Shown: positions 50,364-58,684, counted from the stretch's first letter. The stretch: 64,000 bases of DNA from Betaproteobacteria bacterium HGW-Betaproteobacteria-4 (GCA_002840785.1 PHCH01000013.1:1-64000); one strand, 5' to 3'. Notes: a model not told the origin generated them from the sequence alone. Translations and numbers: made by a program.

Positions 50364-50966
50364 ATGGCTGAACGCATACTGATATTTGTCGCCGGATTGC
50401 TGGCGGCAGCGATTGTCGGCGTCGCGCTGTTCTGGCAGCCCGAGATGCCCGAGCTGCCCCTGCCCAAGGCGGTCATCGCGGCCGGCGGCGATTTCAGTTT
50501 GCAGTCGGCGAGCGGCCCGGTGGCGCTCCACGACTATCGCGGCAAACTGGTCCTCGTCTATTTCGGCTACACCTACTGCCCGGACATCTGCCCGACCTCG
50601 CTGGCGGCGACGGCCGAAGGGCTCAAGCAACTGACGCCCGAGGAACTGGCCAAGGTGGCAATGATCTTCGTTTCGGTCGACCCGAAACGTGATACGCCTG
50701 AACGCCTCAAGGAATACGTCGAGTTTTTCCATCCGGCCATCGTCGGCGTCACCGGCACGCCGGAAAACATCGCCGAAATCGCCAAGCGCTATGGCGTTTT
50801 CTACGCCGAACAGAAGGTGGAAACGGCCGGTGACGGCTACGTCGTCGATCACTCGGCTGATACGTTCGTCGTCGCTGCCGACGGCCAACTGGTTGCCAAG
50901 ATGGCCCACGCCACGCCGCCAGATCAGGTCGTCGCCACCGTTCGCAAATATTTGAACCAACCATGA
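50364..50966 (+). CDS. SCO1/SenC family copper/thiol protein
   Basis: A 200-residue protein with an N-terminal membrane anchor (LIFVAGLLAAAIVGVALFW) and a thioredoxin-like fold. Copper/thiol motif YTYCPDICPTSL and the distal His in VVDHSADTF are present, the full set of SCO ligands. SCO proteins help assemble CuA sites; with NosZ carrying a CuA domain next door, NosZ or cytochrome oxidase are both candidate clients. It is coupled to the genes on both sides. Confidence 0.92.
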   Translation: MAERILIFVAGLLAAAIVGVALFWQPEMPELPLPKAVIAAGGDFSLQSASGPVALHDYRGKLVLVYFGYTYCPDICPTSLAATAEGLKQLTPEELAKVAMIFVSVDPKRDTPERLKEYVEFFHPAIVGVTGTPENIAEIAKRYGVFYAEQKVETAGDGYVVDHSADTFVVAADGQLVAKMAHATPPDQVVATVRKYLNQP

Positions 50967-50980
50967 AGGAGAGTAAGCCC

Positions 50981-51448
50981 ATGAAACACCTGTCCCTGCT
51001 TGCAGCCAGTCTGATGTTCTCGGCCGGCGTCCTGGCCGGCGCCGCCGACAACGTCTCGGTTCAGGATCCCTACGTTCGCCTGGCCCCGCCCAACGCCCCG
51101 GCCACCGGTGCCTTCATGGTCATCAAGAACAACGGTGACAAGGACATCAAAGTGGTCAAGGCCGACAACCCGGCCTCCAAAGTCACCGAACTGCACACCC
51201 ATATCAACGACGGCGGCGTCATGAAAATGCGCCCGGTACCGAGCATCGACATCAAGGCCAAGGGCGAAGCCGTGCTCAAGCCGGGCAGCCTGCACGTCAT
51301 GATGATCGACCTCAAGGCACCGATGAAAGAAGGCGACGTCGTGCCGATCACCCTGAGCTTCGACGACGGCAGCACCAAGCAGGTCGACGCTAAGGTCGTC
51401 CGCCCGATGGCCGCCCCGATGCCGGCGGCGATGGAACACAAACACTGA
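50981..51448 (+). CDS. PCu(A)C-type periplasmic copper chaperone
   Basis: A 155-residue protein from ATG 50981, with AAGGAG nine bases upstream; an ATG at 50963 overlaps the SCO stop. The signal peptide is LSLLAASLMFSAGVLAG. Cu(I)-binding residues are visible in ELHTHINDGGVMKMRP and LHVMMIDL, matching the H/M pattern of the DUF461/PCuAC family. The C-terminal MAAPMPAAMEHKH adds further Met and His ligands. It would pass Cu(I) to CuA proteins with SCO. Confidence 0.9.
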   Translation: MKHLSLLAASLMFSAGVLAGAADNVSVQDPYVRLAPPNAPATGAFMVIKNNGDKDIKVVKADNPASKVTELHTHINDGGVMKMRPVPSIDIKAKGEAVLKPGSLHVMMIDLKAPMKEGDVVPITLSFDDGSTKQVDAKVVRPMAAPMPAAMEHKH

Positions 51449-51449
51449 T

Positions 51450-51485
51450 TTTGATTTTGGCCGTTTTTTCCGGTTGACCGTGGGA
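51450..51485 (-). repeat. Dispersed uptake-like repeat, copy 10
   Basis: On the minus strand CCCACGGTCAACCGGAAA, AAACGGCC and AAAATCAAAA. It begins two bases after the PCuAC stop codon. Confidence 0.9.
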
Positions 51486-51550
51486 GTCTGCGGTCAGCCG
51501 GTTAGCCGGCCTTTTACCGCCTGAACCGAACGTAAACCATGTTCATGGTT

Positions 51551-51760
51551 CTATTCGTTCTGATTGATGTGCTGCTGCCCTATTCGTTTTTCGCCTGAGC
51601 TAAACCGGTTTTTCCCATCAGTCGATTCCGGATCAACCACCTTGCGCGGTCGCCCCGACTTTTTCGGTGTCACCCGTCGCCCCAGCGCTGCGGCAATCTG
51701 CTCTGTGAACAGTGTGCTGCCCTGGCGTGTTGCCATTGGGCGCTCGCCGTCCTCCATCAA
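51551..51760 (-). CDS. Possible small protein or gene remnant
   Basis: A 69-codon frame with a basic central part (LGRRVTPKKSGRPRK) and polar C-terminus. The middle, ATRQGSTLFTEQIAAALGRR, looks like real protein rather than shadow sequence, but I cannot name it. The lack of a ribosome site and of neighbours suggests a remnant of a longer gene, perhaps mobile. Confidence 0.3.
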   Translation of the reverse strand: MMEDGERPMATRQGSTLFTEQIAAALGRRVTPKKSGRPRKVVDPESTDGKNRFSSGEKRIGQQHINQNE

Positions 51761-51859
51761 GCCCGGCTATCTCTGCCCCCTTTGGCCGCAATGGTTGTGA
51801 GCGCTTCTAGGTTTTGGTGAATGGGGGGGGGCTGCACCGACTGGTTTGTTGGCATGCGT

Positions 51860-51880
51860 ATGCTAGTTGCATGCTAGAAT
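51860..51880 (+). promoter_or_regulatory. Putative promoter with ATGCTAG direct repeat
   Basis: ATGCTAG occurs twice with 11-bp spacing (51860 and 51871) and overlaps a TAGAAT -10-like hexamer (51875-51880). It lies about 45 bases before the PEP-CTERM gene. Same-face spacing of the repeats suggests a regulator site. Confidence 0.35.
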
Positions 51881-51923
51881 CCGCCTCCATCAAAATTGCA
51901 TATTTTTCCGAAAGGTAATATCG

Positions 51924-52886
51924 ATGGAATACCGGTTTCCCAACCTGAAGCAAAAGCGACTCGTCGTGGTTCTTTGCCTGGCCTTCCCTTTGGGCGCCAA
52001 TGCATCAACGCTCGAAAGCACCCTCGTTGCAGCAGGAGACTATTACCAGACGCCGGTCAGCAAATCCGTGCTTCCGACAAGCGGCGCATTTTCCGAAACG
52101 GCGATCTTCACTAAACCGTCCTACCCCGCGTCACAAGGCACGTCGACGGCAAGCGCCGATGGCCTCGGGCATTTTGGTGCCGCAACCTCGCTAACTCATC
52201 AGCCCAACTACGATCCAGGTAAGGTTTCTGGCAGTGCGCACCTCGTTTTCAGTGACAGTATTGTCAATTCAACGGCTACGTCTCAGGAAGCGAGTTTTGG
52301 CATTTCGGTCAACGCGCTGAGTTTCAACATTGTTACCGGCTGGATGGGCGACACTTCTGCAAATTTCACTGCCAAGGTATTCGTCAACAACAGCACAACC
52401 GCGTCATGGGAATCCTCAATCAATCTCGGTGGTTTTGTTAATTACTCCTGTTCGGACAGCTCTTGTTTGAGTAATTACCTAGCCAATGAACAGCCACTCC
52501 TGATTCAGCAATCGGGTCCCCTTGTGCTGAGCCAGACGACCAGCTTTGCCTCGGTTGTCAATGGGAAAGTTGCTTACAGTTATGGCTATGCGCTGGTAAC
52601 GCCTTACGTCACGAGCCTCGCCCTCGGCAATATCGCACCGGATGAAAAGATTTCAGTGCGGTATGAGATCGATATTGCCGCTGAGAATTATGCCTATGGG
52701 GGGGCTGTTGCGGTCAGTTTCGATGATCCTTCTGGAATCTCGCTGGGAGGCGCTATTAATACCCCCGTCGCTGCCAGTCTCGCCTTTGCCCAGCCTGTGC
52801 CGGAACCAGAGAGCTATGCCATGTTGTTGGCAGGCTTGGCTCTTTTGGCTGGAACCACCCGCCGTCGTTGCCGATCAGGCAAATAA
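51924..52886 (+). CDS. PEP-CTERM sorted surface protein
   Basis: A 320-residue protein from ATG 51924 with AAAGG upstream and a signal peptide (RLVVVLCLAFPLGANA). The body is rich in Ser, Thr, Ala and Asn and looks all-beta, without a recognised domain. The C-terminus VPEPESYAMLLAGLALLAG followed by TTRRRCR is a full PEP-CTERM tag: PEP motif, membrane helix, basic tail. An exosortase (not in this window) would cut it for export or attachment. Such proteins are tied to exopolysaccharide and biofilm matrix. A terminator follows. Confidence 0.85.
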   Translation: MEYRFPNLKQKRLVVVLCLAFPLGANASTLESTLVAAGDYYQTPVSKSVLPTSGAFSETAIFTKPSYPASQGTSTASADGLGHFGAATSLTHQPNYDPGKVSGSAHLVFSDSIVNSTATSQEASFGISVNALSFNIVTGWMGDTSANFTAKVFVNNSTTASWESSINLGGFVNYSCSDSSCLSNYLANEQPLLIQQSGPLVLSQTTSFASVVNGKVAYSYGYALVTPYVTSLALGNIAPDEKISVRYEIDIAAENYAYGGAVAVSFDDPSGISLGGAINTPVAASLAFAQPVPEPESYAMLLAGLALLAGTTRRRCRSGK

Positions 52887-52905
52887 CTCGACAAAAGACC
52901 TGATG

Positions 52906-52932
52906 GAGGCCCGCTGGATGGCGGGCCTTTTG
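52906..52932 (+). terminator. Rho-independent terminator after the PEP-CTERM gene
   Basis: Stem GGCCCGC/GCGGGCC (52908-52914 and 52921-52927) with a six-base loop, followed by TTTTGT. Confidence 0.8.
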
Positions 52933-53083
52933 TCGTTTACGACTGCAAGTTTCATTGCTATCAGGAACGCCGTTGTTTTAAATATGAGGTGCTAGACGCA
53001 CATCGCGATCATGTTGGTAAGTCTAGGAGGGGTGCCAGGTGTCCCCGATCAACGGTGGATTTCGCCCGTTAATCAACCGCATC

Positions 53084-53119
53084 GCCACGGTCAACCTGAA
53101 AAAAAGCCAAAAATCGAAA
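53084..53119 (+). repeat. Dispersed uptake-like repeat, copy 11
   Basis: GCCACGGTCAACCTGAAA, AAAAGCC and AAAAATCGAAA. It ends where the regA stop codon begins (regA on the minus strand). Confidence 0.8.
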
Positions 53120-53653
53120 TCAGGTCTTGACCGGCCGTTTCGACAGTTTGCGCTGCAGCGTGCGCCGGTGCATTTTCAGGGCGCGGGCGGTGGCTGAGAC
53201 GTTGCCGTCGTTTTCGTTGAGGACGCGCTGGATGTGTTCCCATTCGAGGCGGTCGACCGACAGGGGTTCATCCGAGGCCGGGACGTCGAAATCCGGGCCG
53301 TCGTCAGCGTCGAGGGCGGAGAGGATGGCTTCGACTTCGACCGGTTTGGCGAGGTACTGGACGGCGCCGAGTTTGACGGCGTCGACGGCGGTGGCGATGC
53401 TGGCGTAGCCGGTCAAAACGACGATCCGGCAATCCGGGTTGATGGCCAGCAGTTGCGGGATGAGCGCCAGGCCCGAACTGCCGTTCAGGTTGAGGTCGAG
53501 AACGACGCGCCCGGCCTGCATTTCCTTTGCTGCGGCCAGTGCCGATGCGGCATCGAGGGTGCCCCGCGCCGGGTGGCCGCGGCGTTCCAGCGTGCGCACG
53601 AGGATGGCGTTGAAGCTCGGGTCGTCGTCGATGATCAGCGTTGGTTCGGTCAT
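53120..53653 (-). CDS. regA: RegA/PrrA-type redox response regulator
   Basis: A 177-residue regulator from ATG 53653. The receiver domain has LIIDDDPSF, phospho-acceptor Asp in RVVLDLNLNGSSG and Lys in YLAKPVEVE. A short linker leads to a Fis-type helix-turn-helix (EWEHIQRVLNENDGNVSATARALKM), ending in the family hallmark HRRTLQRKLSKRP. RegA/PrrA/ActR regulators control respiration, denitrification and cytochromes. It overlaps regB by four bases. Candidate target sites occur before nosZ and before the adjoining cytochrome gene. Confidence 0.92.
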   Translation of the reverse strand: MTEPTLIIDDDPSFNAILVRTLERRGHPARGTLDAASALAAAKEMQAGRVVLDLNLNGSSGLALIPQLLAINPDCRIVVLTGYASIATAVDAVKLGAVQYLAKPVEVEAILSALDADDGPDFDVPASDEPLSVDRLEWEHIQRVLNENDGNVSATARALKMHRRTLQRKLSKRPVKT

Positions 53654-54909
53654 GTCTTTGTCCGGGGCAGTTCGATGCGGGCGAGGGCGCCGCCTTCTTC
53701 GGGATTGAGCAGCGTCAGGGTGCCGCCGAGTTGTTCGACGGCGCTGCGCGTCAGCACGAGGCCGACGCCGCTGCCGCGTTCGTGGGCGGGAAAACTTTCC
53801 TGGCCGCCCAGTTCGAGCACCTGCTCGGGAAAGCCCGGGCCGCGGTCGCGGATGTCGATGCACAGGTTGTCGGTGCACCAGCTCAGGCGAATTTCGAGCG
53901 GGGTGGTCGTCGCGTTGGCGGCGTTGTTGAGAAGATTGAGCACGGCCTGCTCGAGTCGCGGGTCGGCGATGATTTCCGGCGCTTCTCCGTCGCTGGCGAC
54001 GATCAGCCGGCTGCTCGCTTGCGGGCGGGCGGCGTGCCAGTTCTGGCGCAGGTGGTCGAGCCAGCGATTGGCGGCCTGCAGTGGGGAATTTTCCAGCCGT
54101 TCGGCTCCGGCCCGGCGCGACAGGCCGGTGACGATTTCCTTACAAACGGCGATTTGTTGCAGGAGCAGCTTGATGTCGTCGCGAACTGGTTCGCTCAGGC
54201 CGGGATCGTTGGCCAGTTCGCCGGCGAGCAGGGCCATGGTGCCGAGCGGCGTGCCGAGTTCGTGGGCGGCGCCGGCGGCCAGCGTGCCCATGGCAACGAC
54301 CCGTTCATCGCGCAGACCCTGTTCGCGGGCGGTGGCCAGTTCGGCATCGCGTTGGCGAATGACGCGGGTGGTATGCACGATGATCCAGCCGATCATGACG
54401 GCCGAGACAACGAAGATCAGCCACATGCCGCCCAGATGCAGGCGCGTCGCGCGTGTGGCGTCGGGCATCGGCAGCGGGACGTAATAGAGCATGAGCAGCG
54501 AATAGGCGGCGATGGCAACGGCGGTGACGATGACCACGCAACGTGCCGGCAAGGTCAGGGCGGCGACGGCGACCGACGGCAGGAGCAGGGAAACGAGCGG
54601 GTTGGCGGCGCCGCCGCTGAGGAAAACAACGGCGCTCAGCATGCCGATGTCGAACAGTAGCTGGCTGAACAGTTCGTTGGCCGTTGCCGTTTGCGAGCGA
54701 ACGACGCGCCACTGGGCGATGGCATTGAACAGCAGGGCGATGGCGACGATGCCGAGGAGCGGCACCTGCGGCACGGGAATGTCGAGCAGACCGGGGCCGA
54801 CCATGATGAGTAGGGCCAGCACGGCGAGCACGACCCAGCGACCGCTGACCAGGCGGCGCAGGTTGGCCAGGTGGTCGGTATTTGCAGTCGTGCACGGGGT
54901 AAATGCCAT
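53650..54909 (-). CDS. regB: RegB/PrrB-type redox sensor kinase
   Basis: A 419-residue kinase with about six membrane helices in the first 190 residues. The quinone-sensing-type loop LSGGAANPLVSLLLP matches the conserved GGxxNP element of RegB. The H-box AAGAAHELGTPLGTM is the RegB form. ATPase boxes include NLLNNAANAT, DRGPGFP and GSGVGLVLT. It phosphorylates RegA according to quinone/redox state. The ATG at 54909 is 87 bases from the divergent cytochrome ATG; the shared region holds RegA-like and FNR-like sites. Confidence 0.92.
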   Translation of the reverse strand: MAFTPCTTANTDHLANLRRLVSGRWVVLAVLALLIMVGPGLLDIPVPQVPLLGIVAIALLFNAIAQWRVVRSQTATANELFSQLLFDIGMLSAVVFLSGGAANPLVSLLLPSVAVAALTLPARCVVIVTAVAIAAYSLLMLYYVPLPMPDATRATRLHLGGMWLIFVVSAVMIGWIIVHTTRVIRQRDAELATAREQGLRDERVVAMGTLAAGAAHELGTPLGTMALLAGELANDPGLSEPVRDDIKLLLQQIAVCKEIVTGLSRRAGAERLENSPLQAANRWLDHLRQNWHAARPQASSRLIVASDGEAPEIIADPRLEQAVLNLLNNAANATTTPLEIRLSWCTDNLCIDIRDRGPGFPEQVLELGGQESFPAHERGSGVGLVLTRSAVEQLGGTLTLLNPEEGGALARIELPRTKT

Positions 54910-54923
54910 GGGCCGGATTATGC

Positions 54924-54937
54924 GTGATTTGTGTCAA
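54924..54937. promoter_or_regulatory. FNR/Dnr-like site in the regB/cytochrome divergent promoter
   Basis: GTGAT-TTGT-GTCAA matches TTGAT-N4-ATCAA at eight of ten positions. It lies 15 bases from the regB ATG and 59 bases from the cytochrome ATG, so it could serve the cytochrome gene. Confidence 0.4.
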
Positions 54938-54956
54938 TTTTCAGTTGCTTGAGTGG

Positions 54957-54973
54957 TGCGACAATTCGCCGCA
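54957..54973. promoter_or_regulatory. RegA/PrrA-type site next to regB
   Basis: TGCGACAATTCGCCGCA, identical to the site before nosZ at 16 of 17 bases, fits GCGNC-N5-GNCGC. It lies in the promoter shared by regB and the c4-like cytochrome gene, suggesting autoregulation and control of the cytochrome. Confidence 0.6.
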
Positions 54974-54995
54974 TCGATTTCGGGAGTTGTCCTGC

Positions 54996-55658
54996 ATGCT
55001 GAATTTCCTGCGTTTCCCTCTCTTTCTTGCCGTCCTTGCCGTGAGCTATCCGGTTGCTGCGGTCGACCTCGAAAAAGGCAAGGAAATCAACGGTACCTGC
55101 GCCGCCTGCCACAGCGACAACGGCCAGGGCGGCAAGAAGGGGGAGTACCCGCGCATTGCCGGCCAGCAGGTCAAATACATCGAAAGCCAGTTGCGGAGTT
55201 TTCGCGCGCGGACGCGGATCAATATCCCGATGTTCCCCTACACGCAGGAACGTGAGCTGTCCGACGAGGATATCAAGGACATCGCTGCCTACCTGTCGGG
55301 CATCGAGCTGGATACCAAAATGCCGACCTACAAAGGGACGGAGGATGCGCTGACCCGGCTGCTCATGGCTGAAAAGGTCATGATCATCCCGCGCGCCGAG
55401 GGCGATTTGGAAAATGGCGGGAAAATCTACCAAAAACAGTGCGCCGCCTGCCATGGCAAGACGGGCAAGGGGCGCGGCATGTTCCCGATGCTCGTTGGGC
55501 AATACACCAACTATCTGCAGCGCCAGGTCGATCTCTACCTCAAGGGCGACCGCCCGCATGACGAAGAAGGCACCGTCGGCCTGCTCAATGCCCTCAAGCC
55601 GCAAGACATCCAGGACATCCTGGCCTACCTGACAGCGCTCCAGGAGCCGAAGGAATGA
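54996..55658 (+). CDS. Cytochrome c4-like diheme protein
   Basis: A 220-residue periplasmic protein from ATG 54996 (GGGAG upstream) with a signal peptide (PLFLAVLAVSYPVAAVD). Two homologous class I domains are seen: CAACHSDNGQGGKKGEYPRIAG and CAACHGKTGKGRGMFPMLVG, each followed by a Met candidate (INIPMFPYT in the first). Such cytochromes donate electrons to terminal oxidases or denitrification enzymes. It is divergent from regB and coupled by ATGA to the next gene. Confidence 0.9.
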   Translation: MLNFLRFPLFLAVLAVSYPVAAVDLEKGKEINGTCAACHSDNGQGGKKGEYPRIAGQQVKYIESQLRSFRARTRINIPMFPYTQERELSDEDIKDIAAYLSGIELDTKMPTYKGTEDALTRLLMAEKVMIIPRAEGDLENGGKIYQKQCAACHGKTGKGRGMFPMLVGQYTNYLQRQVDLYLKGDRPHDEEGTVGLLNALKPQDIQDILAYLTALQEPKE

Positions 55659-55984
55659 AACGTCTTGCCCTGACTCTGGTGACTGCGTTGGTCGCTTCCG
55701 GCGCCATCGCCCACGGCCATCCCGGGCCAGTCGACGACAGCATGCCCGATGCCCAGCGCATCCGCTTCTGCGAACGCGTCCGTGACCACGCCCTGCAGGC
55801 TTTCTACAACCGCGACAAGGGCCGGCCGATGAAGCTGTTCGATGAAGACGGCGGCGATGGCGCACGCATCACCAACCACATCATCCGGCGCATCTACGAA
55901 GAGCCGCAGATTTCCAGCCCGAAAAAGGCCGAAACCTTCGGCCGGGCGACCTGCAACATGAAGCGCTTGGTGCGCTGCATGTAG
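55655..55984 (+). CDS. Small secreted protein of unknown function
   Basis: A 109-residue protein with a signal peptide (LALTLVTALVASGAIA) followed by a His/Pro start (HGHPGPVDD) and a helical body with three Cys (FCERV, ATCNM, VRCM). I do not recognise the family. It overlaps the cytochrome gene by four bases and is presumably co-transcribed. Its last 91 bases overlap the 3' end of the convergent methyltransferase gene. Confidence 0.65.
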   Translation: MKRLALTLVTALVASGAIAHGHPGPVDDSMPDAQRIRFCERVRDHALQAFYNRDKGRPMKLFDEDGGDGARITNHIIRRIYEEPQISSPKKAETFGRATCNMKRLVRCM

Positions 55985-56490
55985 TTGGCGTAGGTGTCGC
56001 CGAAATAGGCCAGGCATTCGCGTTCGTCGGTCACGGCGGTCAGCCACAACGAAAACGAGGCGATGCCGACGACGATCGTGCCGATCAGGCTGGGGTCTTG
56101 AAAATAAGCCCCCCAGGCCAGGGCGAGCAGCGAGGAATACATCGGGTGGCGGATGTAGCTGAAAATGCCATGCGACACCACTTGCGTCGTTTTCTCGAAT
56201 TCGTAGAAGGAGCCGTCGTCGCGCTGGGCACTGGCCGCACCGTCGCGGCGCAGGGTGCGCGTGCCTTCGACGACGAGGAAGATGCTCAGCAACATGAGCA
56301 TCCACGAGGTGAACTGGTGCGGCGAATAGGGGTCGTCGCCCCACACGCCATGGTTGAGCACGATCAGGCCAAGAATGGCTTCCCAGGCGAAAAAGCGGTA
56401 AAAACCATGGCTGCCGGGCTTGCGCAGGGCTTTTCGCGAAAGCCAGATGACGACGGCGGTGCCGGCCAGGAAAAAGATCAGATCGTTCAT
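55894..56490 (-). CDS. Isoprenylcysteine methyltransferase/PEMT-family membrane protein
   Basis: A 198-residue protein with four or five membrane helices and the ICMT/phospholipid methyltransferase motifs VVSHGIFSYIRHPMYSSLLALAWG and ERECLAYFGDTYANYMQRTKRFM. Such enzymes methylate small membrane-associated acceptors with S-adenosylmethionine; the substrate here is unknown. One base separates its ATG from the M18 peptidase stop, so it is the last gene of a leftward operon. Its C-terminal 30 codons overlap the gene on the other strand. Confidence 0.82.
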   Translation of the reverse strand: MNDLIFFLAGTAVVIWLSRKALRKPGSHGFYRFFAWEAILGLIVLNHGVWGDDPYSPHQFTSWMLMLLSIFLVVEGTRTLRRDGAASAQRDDGSFYEFEKTTQVVSHGIFSYIRHPMYSSLLALAWGAYFQDPSLIGTIVVGIASFSLWLTAVTDERECLAYFGDTYANYMQRTKRFMLQVARPKVSAFFGLEICGSS

Positions 56491-56491
56491 G

Positions 56492-57796
56492 TCACTCTGA
56501 GAAAGTCGTGGTGAGGGCGGCGATCATGTAGGCGTGGTCGAGGACGCCGGCACTTTCGCGGATGCTGTGCATGGCCCACATCGGCGAACCGACGTCGACG
56601 CTGGGGATGCCGAGGCGAGCGGCGACAATCGGGCCGATGGTGCTGCCGCAGCCGAGATCGGTGCGGTGGGCGTATTGCTGGCAGGGCACGCCGGCCTTGG
56701 CGCAGATGGCCATGAAGCGGGCGGCCGTCTCGGCGCTGGTGCTGTAGCGCTGATTGGCATTGCTCTTGATGACCGGGCCGGCATTGACCAGCGCATGGTG
56801 GCAGGGCTCGTAGGCGGCCGGGAAATTGGGGTGCCAGCCATGCGCCATGTCGGCGCTGACGAAGAAACTCCGGGCCAGCATGCGGCGCTGGTCTTCGCTG
56901 TCCAGCCCGGCGCTGGCGGAGAGGCGGGCGATGACATCCTGGACGAAACTGCCGCCGGCCCCGGTGGCGCTTTCGCTGCCTACTTCTTCATGGTCGAAAA
57001 AGGCGCACAGGCAGGTGGCGGCGGGCTCGCTGGTGGCAAGCAGGGCGCTCAGTGCGGCGTGGCAGGAAGCGAGATTGTCGAGCTGGCTGTTGGCGACGAA
57101 CTCACGGTCGACACCCCAAAAAGCCCCTTTTTGCGTGTCGTAGGCGTTGAGTTCCCAGGTCAGAAGATCGTCCGGTTCGACGCCGAGCGCGGTAGCGATG
57201 GGCTGGCGGAAACGTCCTTCGGCCTTCGTGCCGTCTGCGGAAACGCCGAGCAGCAGCGGGAGTTCGGTCTGCTTGTTGAATTTCAGGCCGTTCTCGTTGA
57301 CCTCGCGGTTCATGTGAACGGCGAGGTTGGGCAGGCGCAGCAGCGGTTCGCCAAAGCGTACCAGCCGGCTGGCGAAGCCGCCCGGCACGCGGACATTGAC
57401 GCGGCCGGCCAGCGACAGGTCGCGGTCGGCGAAGGTGGCGAGGATCGGGCCGCCATAGACTTCGACGCCGAGGCGCACCATGCCGGCCGCGTCTTCGGCC
57501 GGCTTCGGCTTGAGGCGCAGGCCCGGCGAATCGGTATGGGCGCCGATCAGGCGCAGGCCGGTCGTTGCCGCCGGCTGGCTGCCGACGATGAAGGCGATGA
57601 TCGATGAGCCGCCGCGCACGACGTAACGACGGTCGCCGGCCGTCAGCGACCACCGCTCGGTTTCGTCGAGACGCTGGAAACCGGCGGCGGTCAGTCGGGT
57701 TTCGCTGGTCTGGACGGCATGCCAGGGGCTGGGGCTGGCGTCGATGAAGTCGAGCAGATCCTGGGCCTGGACGCGGGTAGCGGCGGGAATGTTCAT
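56492..57796 (-). CDS. M18 family aspartyl-type aminopeptidase
   Basis: A 434-residue cytosolic metallopeptidase of the M18 family (ApeB-like). Metal and catalytic motifs are GAHTDSPGLRLKP, DNLASCHAALSAL, FFDHEEVGSESATGAGG, SADMAHGWHPNFP and a C-terminal VGSPMWAMHSIRE with the last His ligand. It removes N-terminal acidic residues from peptides. It overlaps the hydrolase gene upstream by four bases. Confidence 0.93.
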   Translation of the reverse strand: MNIPAATRVQAQDLLDFIDASPSPWHAVQTSETRLTAAGFQRLDETERWSLTAGDRRYVVRGGSSIIAFIVGSQPAATTGLRLIGAHTDSPGLRLKPKPAEDAAGMVRLGVEVYGGPILATFADRDLSLAGRVNVRVPGGFASRLVRFGEPLLRLPNLAVHMNREVNENGLKFNKQTELPLLLGVSADGTKAEGRFRQPIATALGVEPDDLLTWELNAYDTQKGAFWGVDREFVANSQLDNLASCHAALSALLATSEPAATCLCAFFDHEEVGSESATGAGGSFVQDVIARLSASAGLDSEDQRRMLARSFFVSADMAHGWHPNFPAAYEPCHHALVNAGPVIKSNANQRYSTSAETAARFMAICAKAGVPCQQYAHRTDLGCGSTIGPIVAARLGIPSVDVGSPMWAMHSIRESAGVLDHAYMIAALTTTFSE

Positions 57797-58677
57797 GGCT
57801 TTTTGAGTTTCAGCAGTTCGAGCAAGATTTTAAAAACCCGTTCATCATAAAGCATTGCGATGTGACCTACCGCTGGCAGTTCGACATCGCGGGTGCCGGG
57901 CAGGCGCTGGTTGTCCTGCGGCATGACGTAGTTGTCGTAGGCGTTGCGCAGGCTGACGGCGGGAATCTTGATCGGTTCGGTGGCCATGTCGCGCAGCCAC
58001 AGCGAGCCAGGGGTCATCTCGCGGGAATTCTGGCCGAAGCCGATTTTGCTCAACATGCTCCCGGCGTGCGGCGTGGCCAGCGTGAACAGGCGGTCGACCC
58101 GTTCGATGCCATGGCGGGCCAGGTAGGAGCGGCAGATCAGGCCGCCCATGCTGTGCGCGACGAGGGTGACCTGCTGGCTGCCTGTGTCGGCGCAGACTTC
58201 CTCGATGCGCTGATTGAGCAGCGGCACCAGCTTGCCCATGCTGGTGTAGGGCGGCGCCAGACTGACCGTGGCAACGCTGTGGCCGGCCGCTTCGAGGCGT
58301 CGGCGGAGCAGCCACCAGACACCGCGGCTGCAGCCATAACCATGGACGAGCAGGATGGGCTTCTTGCCCGGGAGCAGACGGTCGCCCGGCATCCACAGGC
58401 GTTCAAAAGGGATGACGAGGAGGAAGGTAAGGAGGAAGGCGAAATATTCGCCAGCCATGATCCGGAAACGTTTGCCAAAGCCGAGCGCCGGTGCCGGCGA
58501 GGCGAATTTCATGCCGAAGAACCAGGTCGTCGCGTTCATCCAGAAGCGCAGGCCGAGCAGGCAGTTGATTGCCCCGACGATGGCCAGCGGCCAGTCGAGG
58601 TGCATGAAATGGCGGCCGATGTAGAGATAGCCGCTGATTTCGAGGGCGAGCCAGATGAACAGCGAGACAGGGACCAT
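57793..58677 (-). CDS. Membrane-anchored alpha/beta hydrolase (lipase-like)
   Basis: A 294-residue protein from ATG 58677; a longer frame overlaps dnaQ. Two or three N-terminal membrane helices (VSLFIWLALEISGYLYIG; LAIVGAINCLLGL) are followed by an alpha/beta hydrolase with oxyanion segment LLVHGYGCSRGVWW and nucleophile elbow VAHSMGGLICR. Asp and His candidates follow (ATPHAG, DVELPAVGHIAML). Probably an esterase or lipase acting at the membrane; substrate unknown. It lies seven bases after dnaQ. Confidence 0.82.
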   Translation of the reverse strand: MVPVSLFIWLALEISGYLYIGRHFMHLDWPLAIVGAINCLLGLRFWMNATTWFFGMKFASPAPALGFGKRFRIMAGEYFAFLLTFLLVIPFERLWMPGDRLLPGKKPILLVHGYGCSRGVWWLLRRRLEAAGHSVATVSLAPPYTSMGKLVPLLNQRIEEVCADTGSQQVTLVAHSMGGLICRSYLARHGIERVDRLFTLATPHAGSMLSKIGFGQNSREMTPGSLWLRDMATEPIKIPAVSLRNAYDNYVMPQDNQRLPGTRDVELPAVGHIAMLYDERVFKILLELLKLKKP

Positions 58678-58684
58678 GCCGGAC

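Larger units (their letters stand above)
51486..51923. other. Intergenic stretch with only a doubtful short frame
   Basis: About 440 bases between the copper operon and the PEP-CTERM gene. It holds a low-confidence minus-strand frame (51551-51760), a run of nine G (51823-51831) and the putative promoter of the PEP-CTERM gene. Confidence 0.5.
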
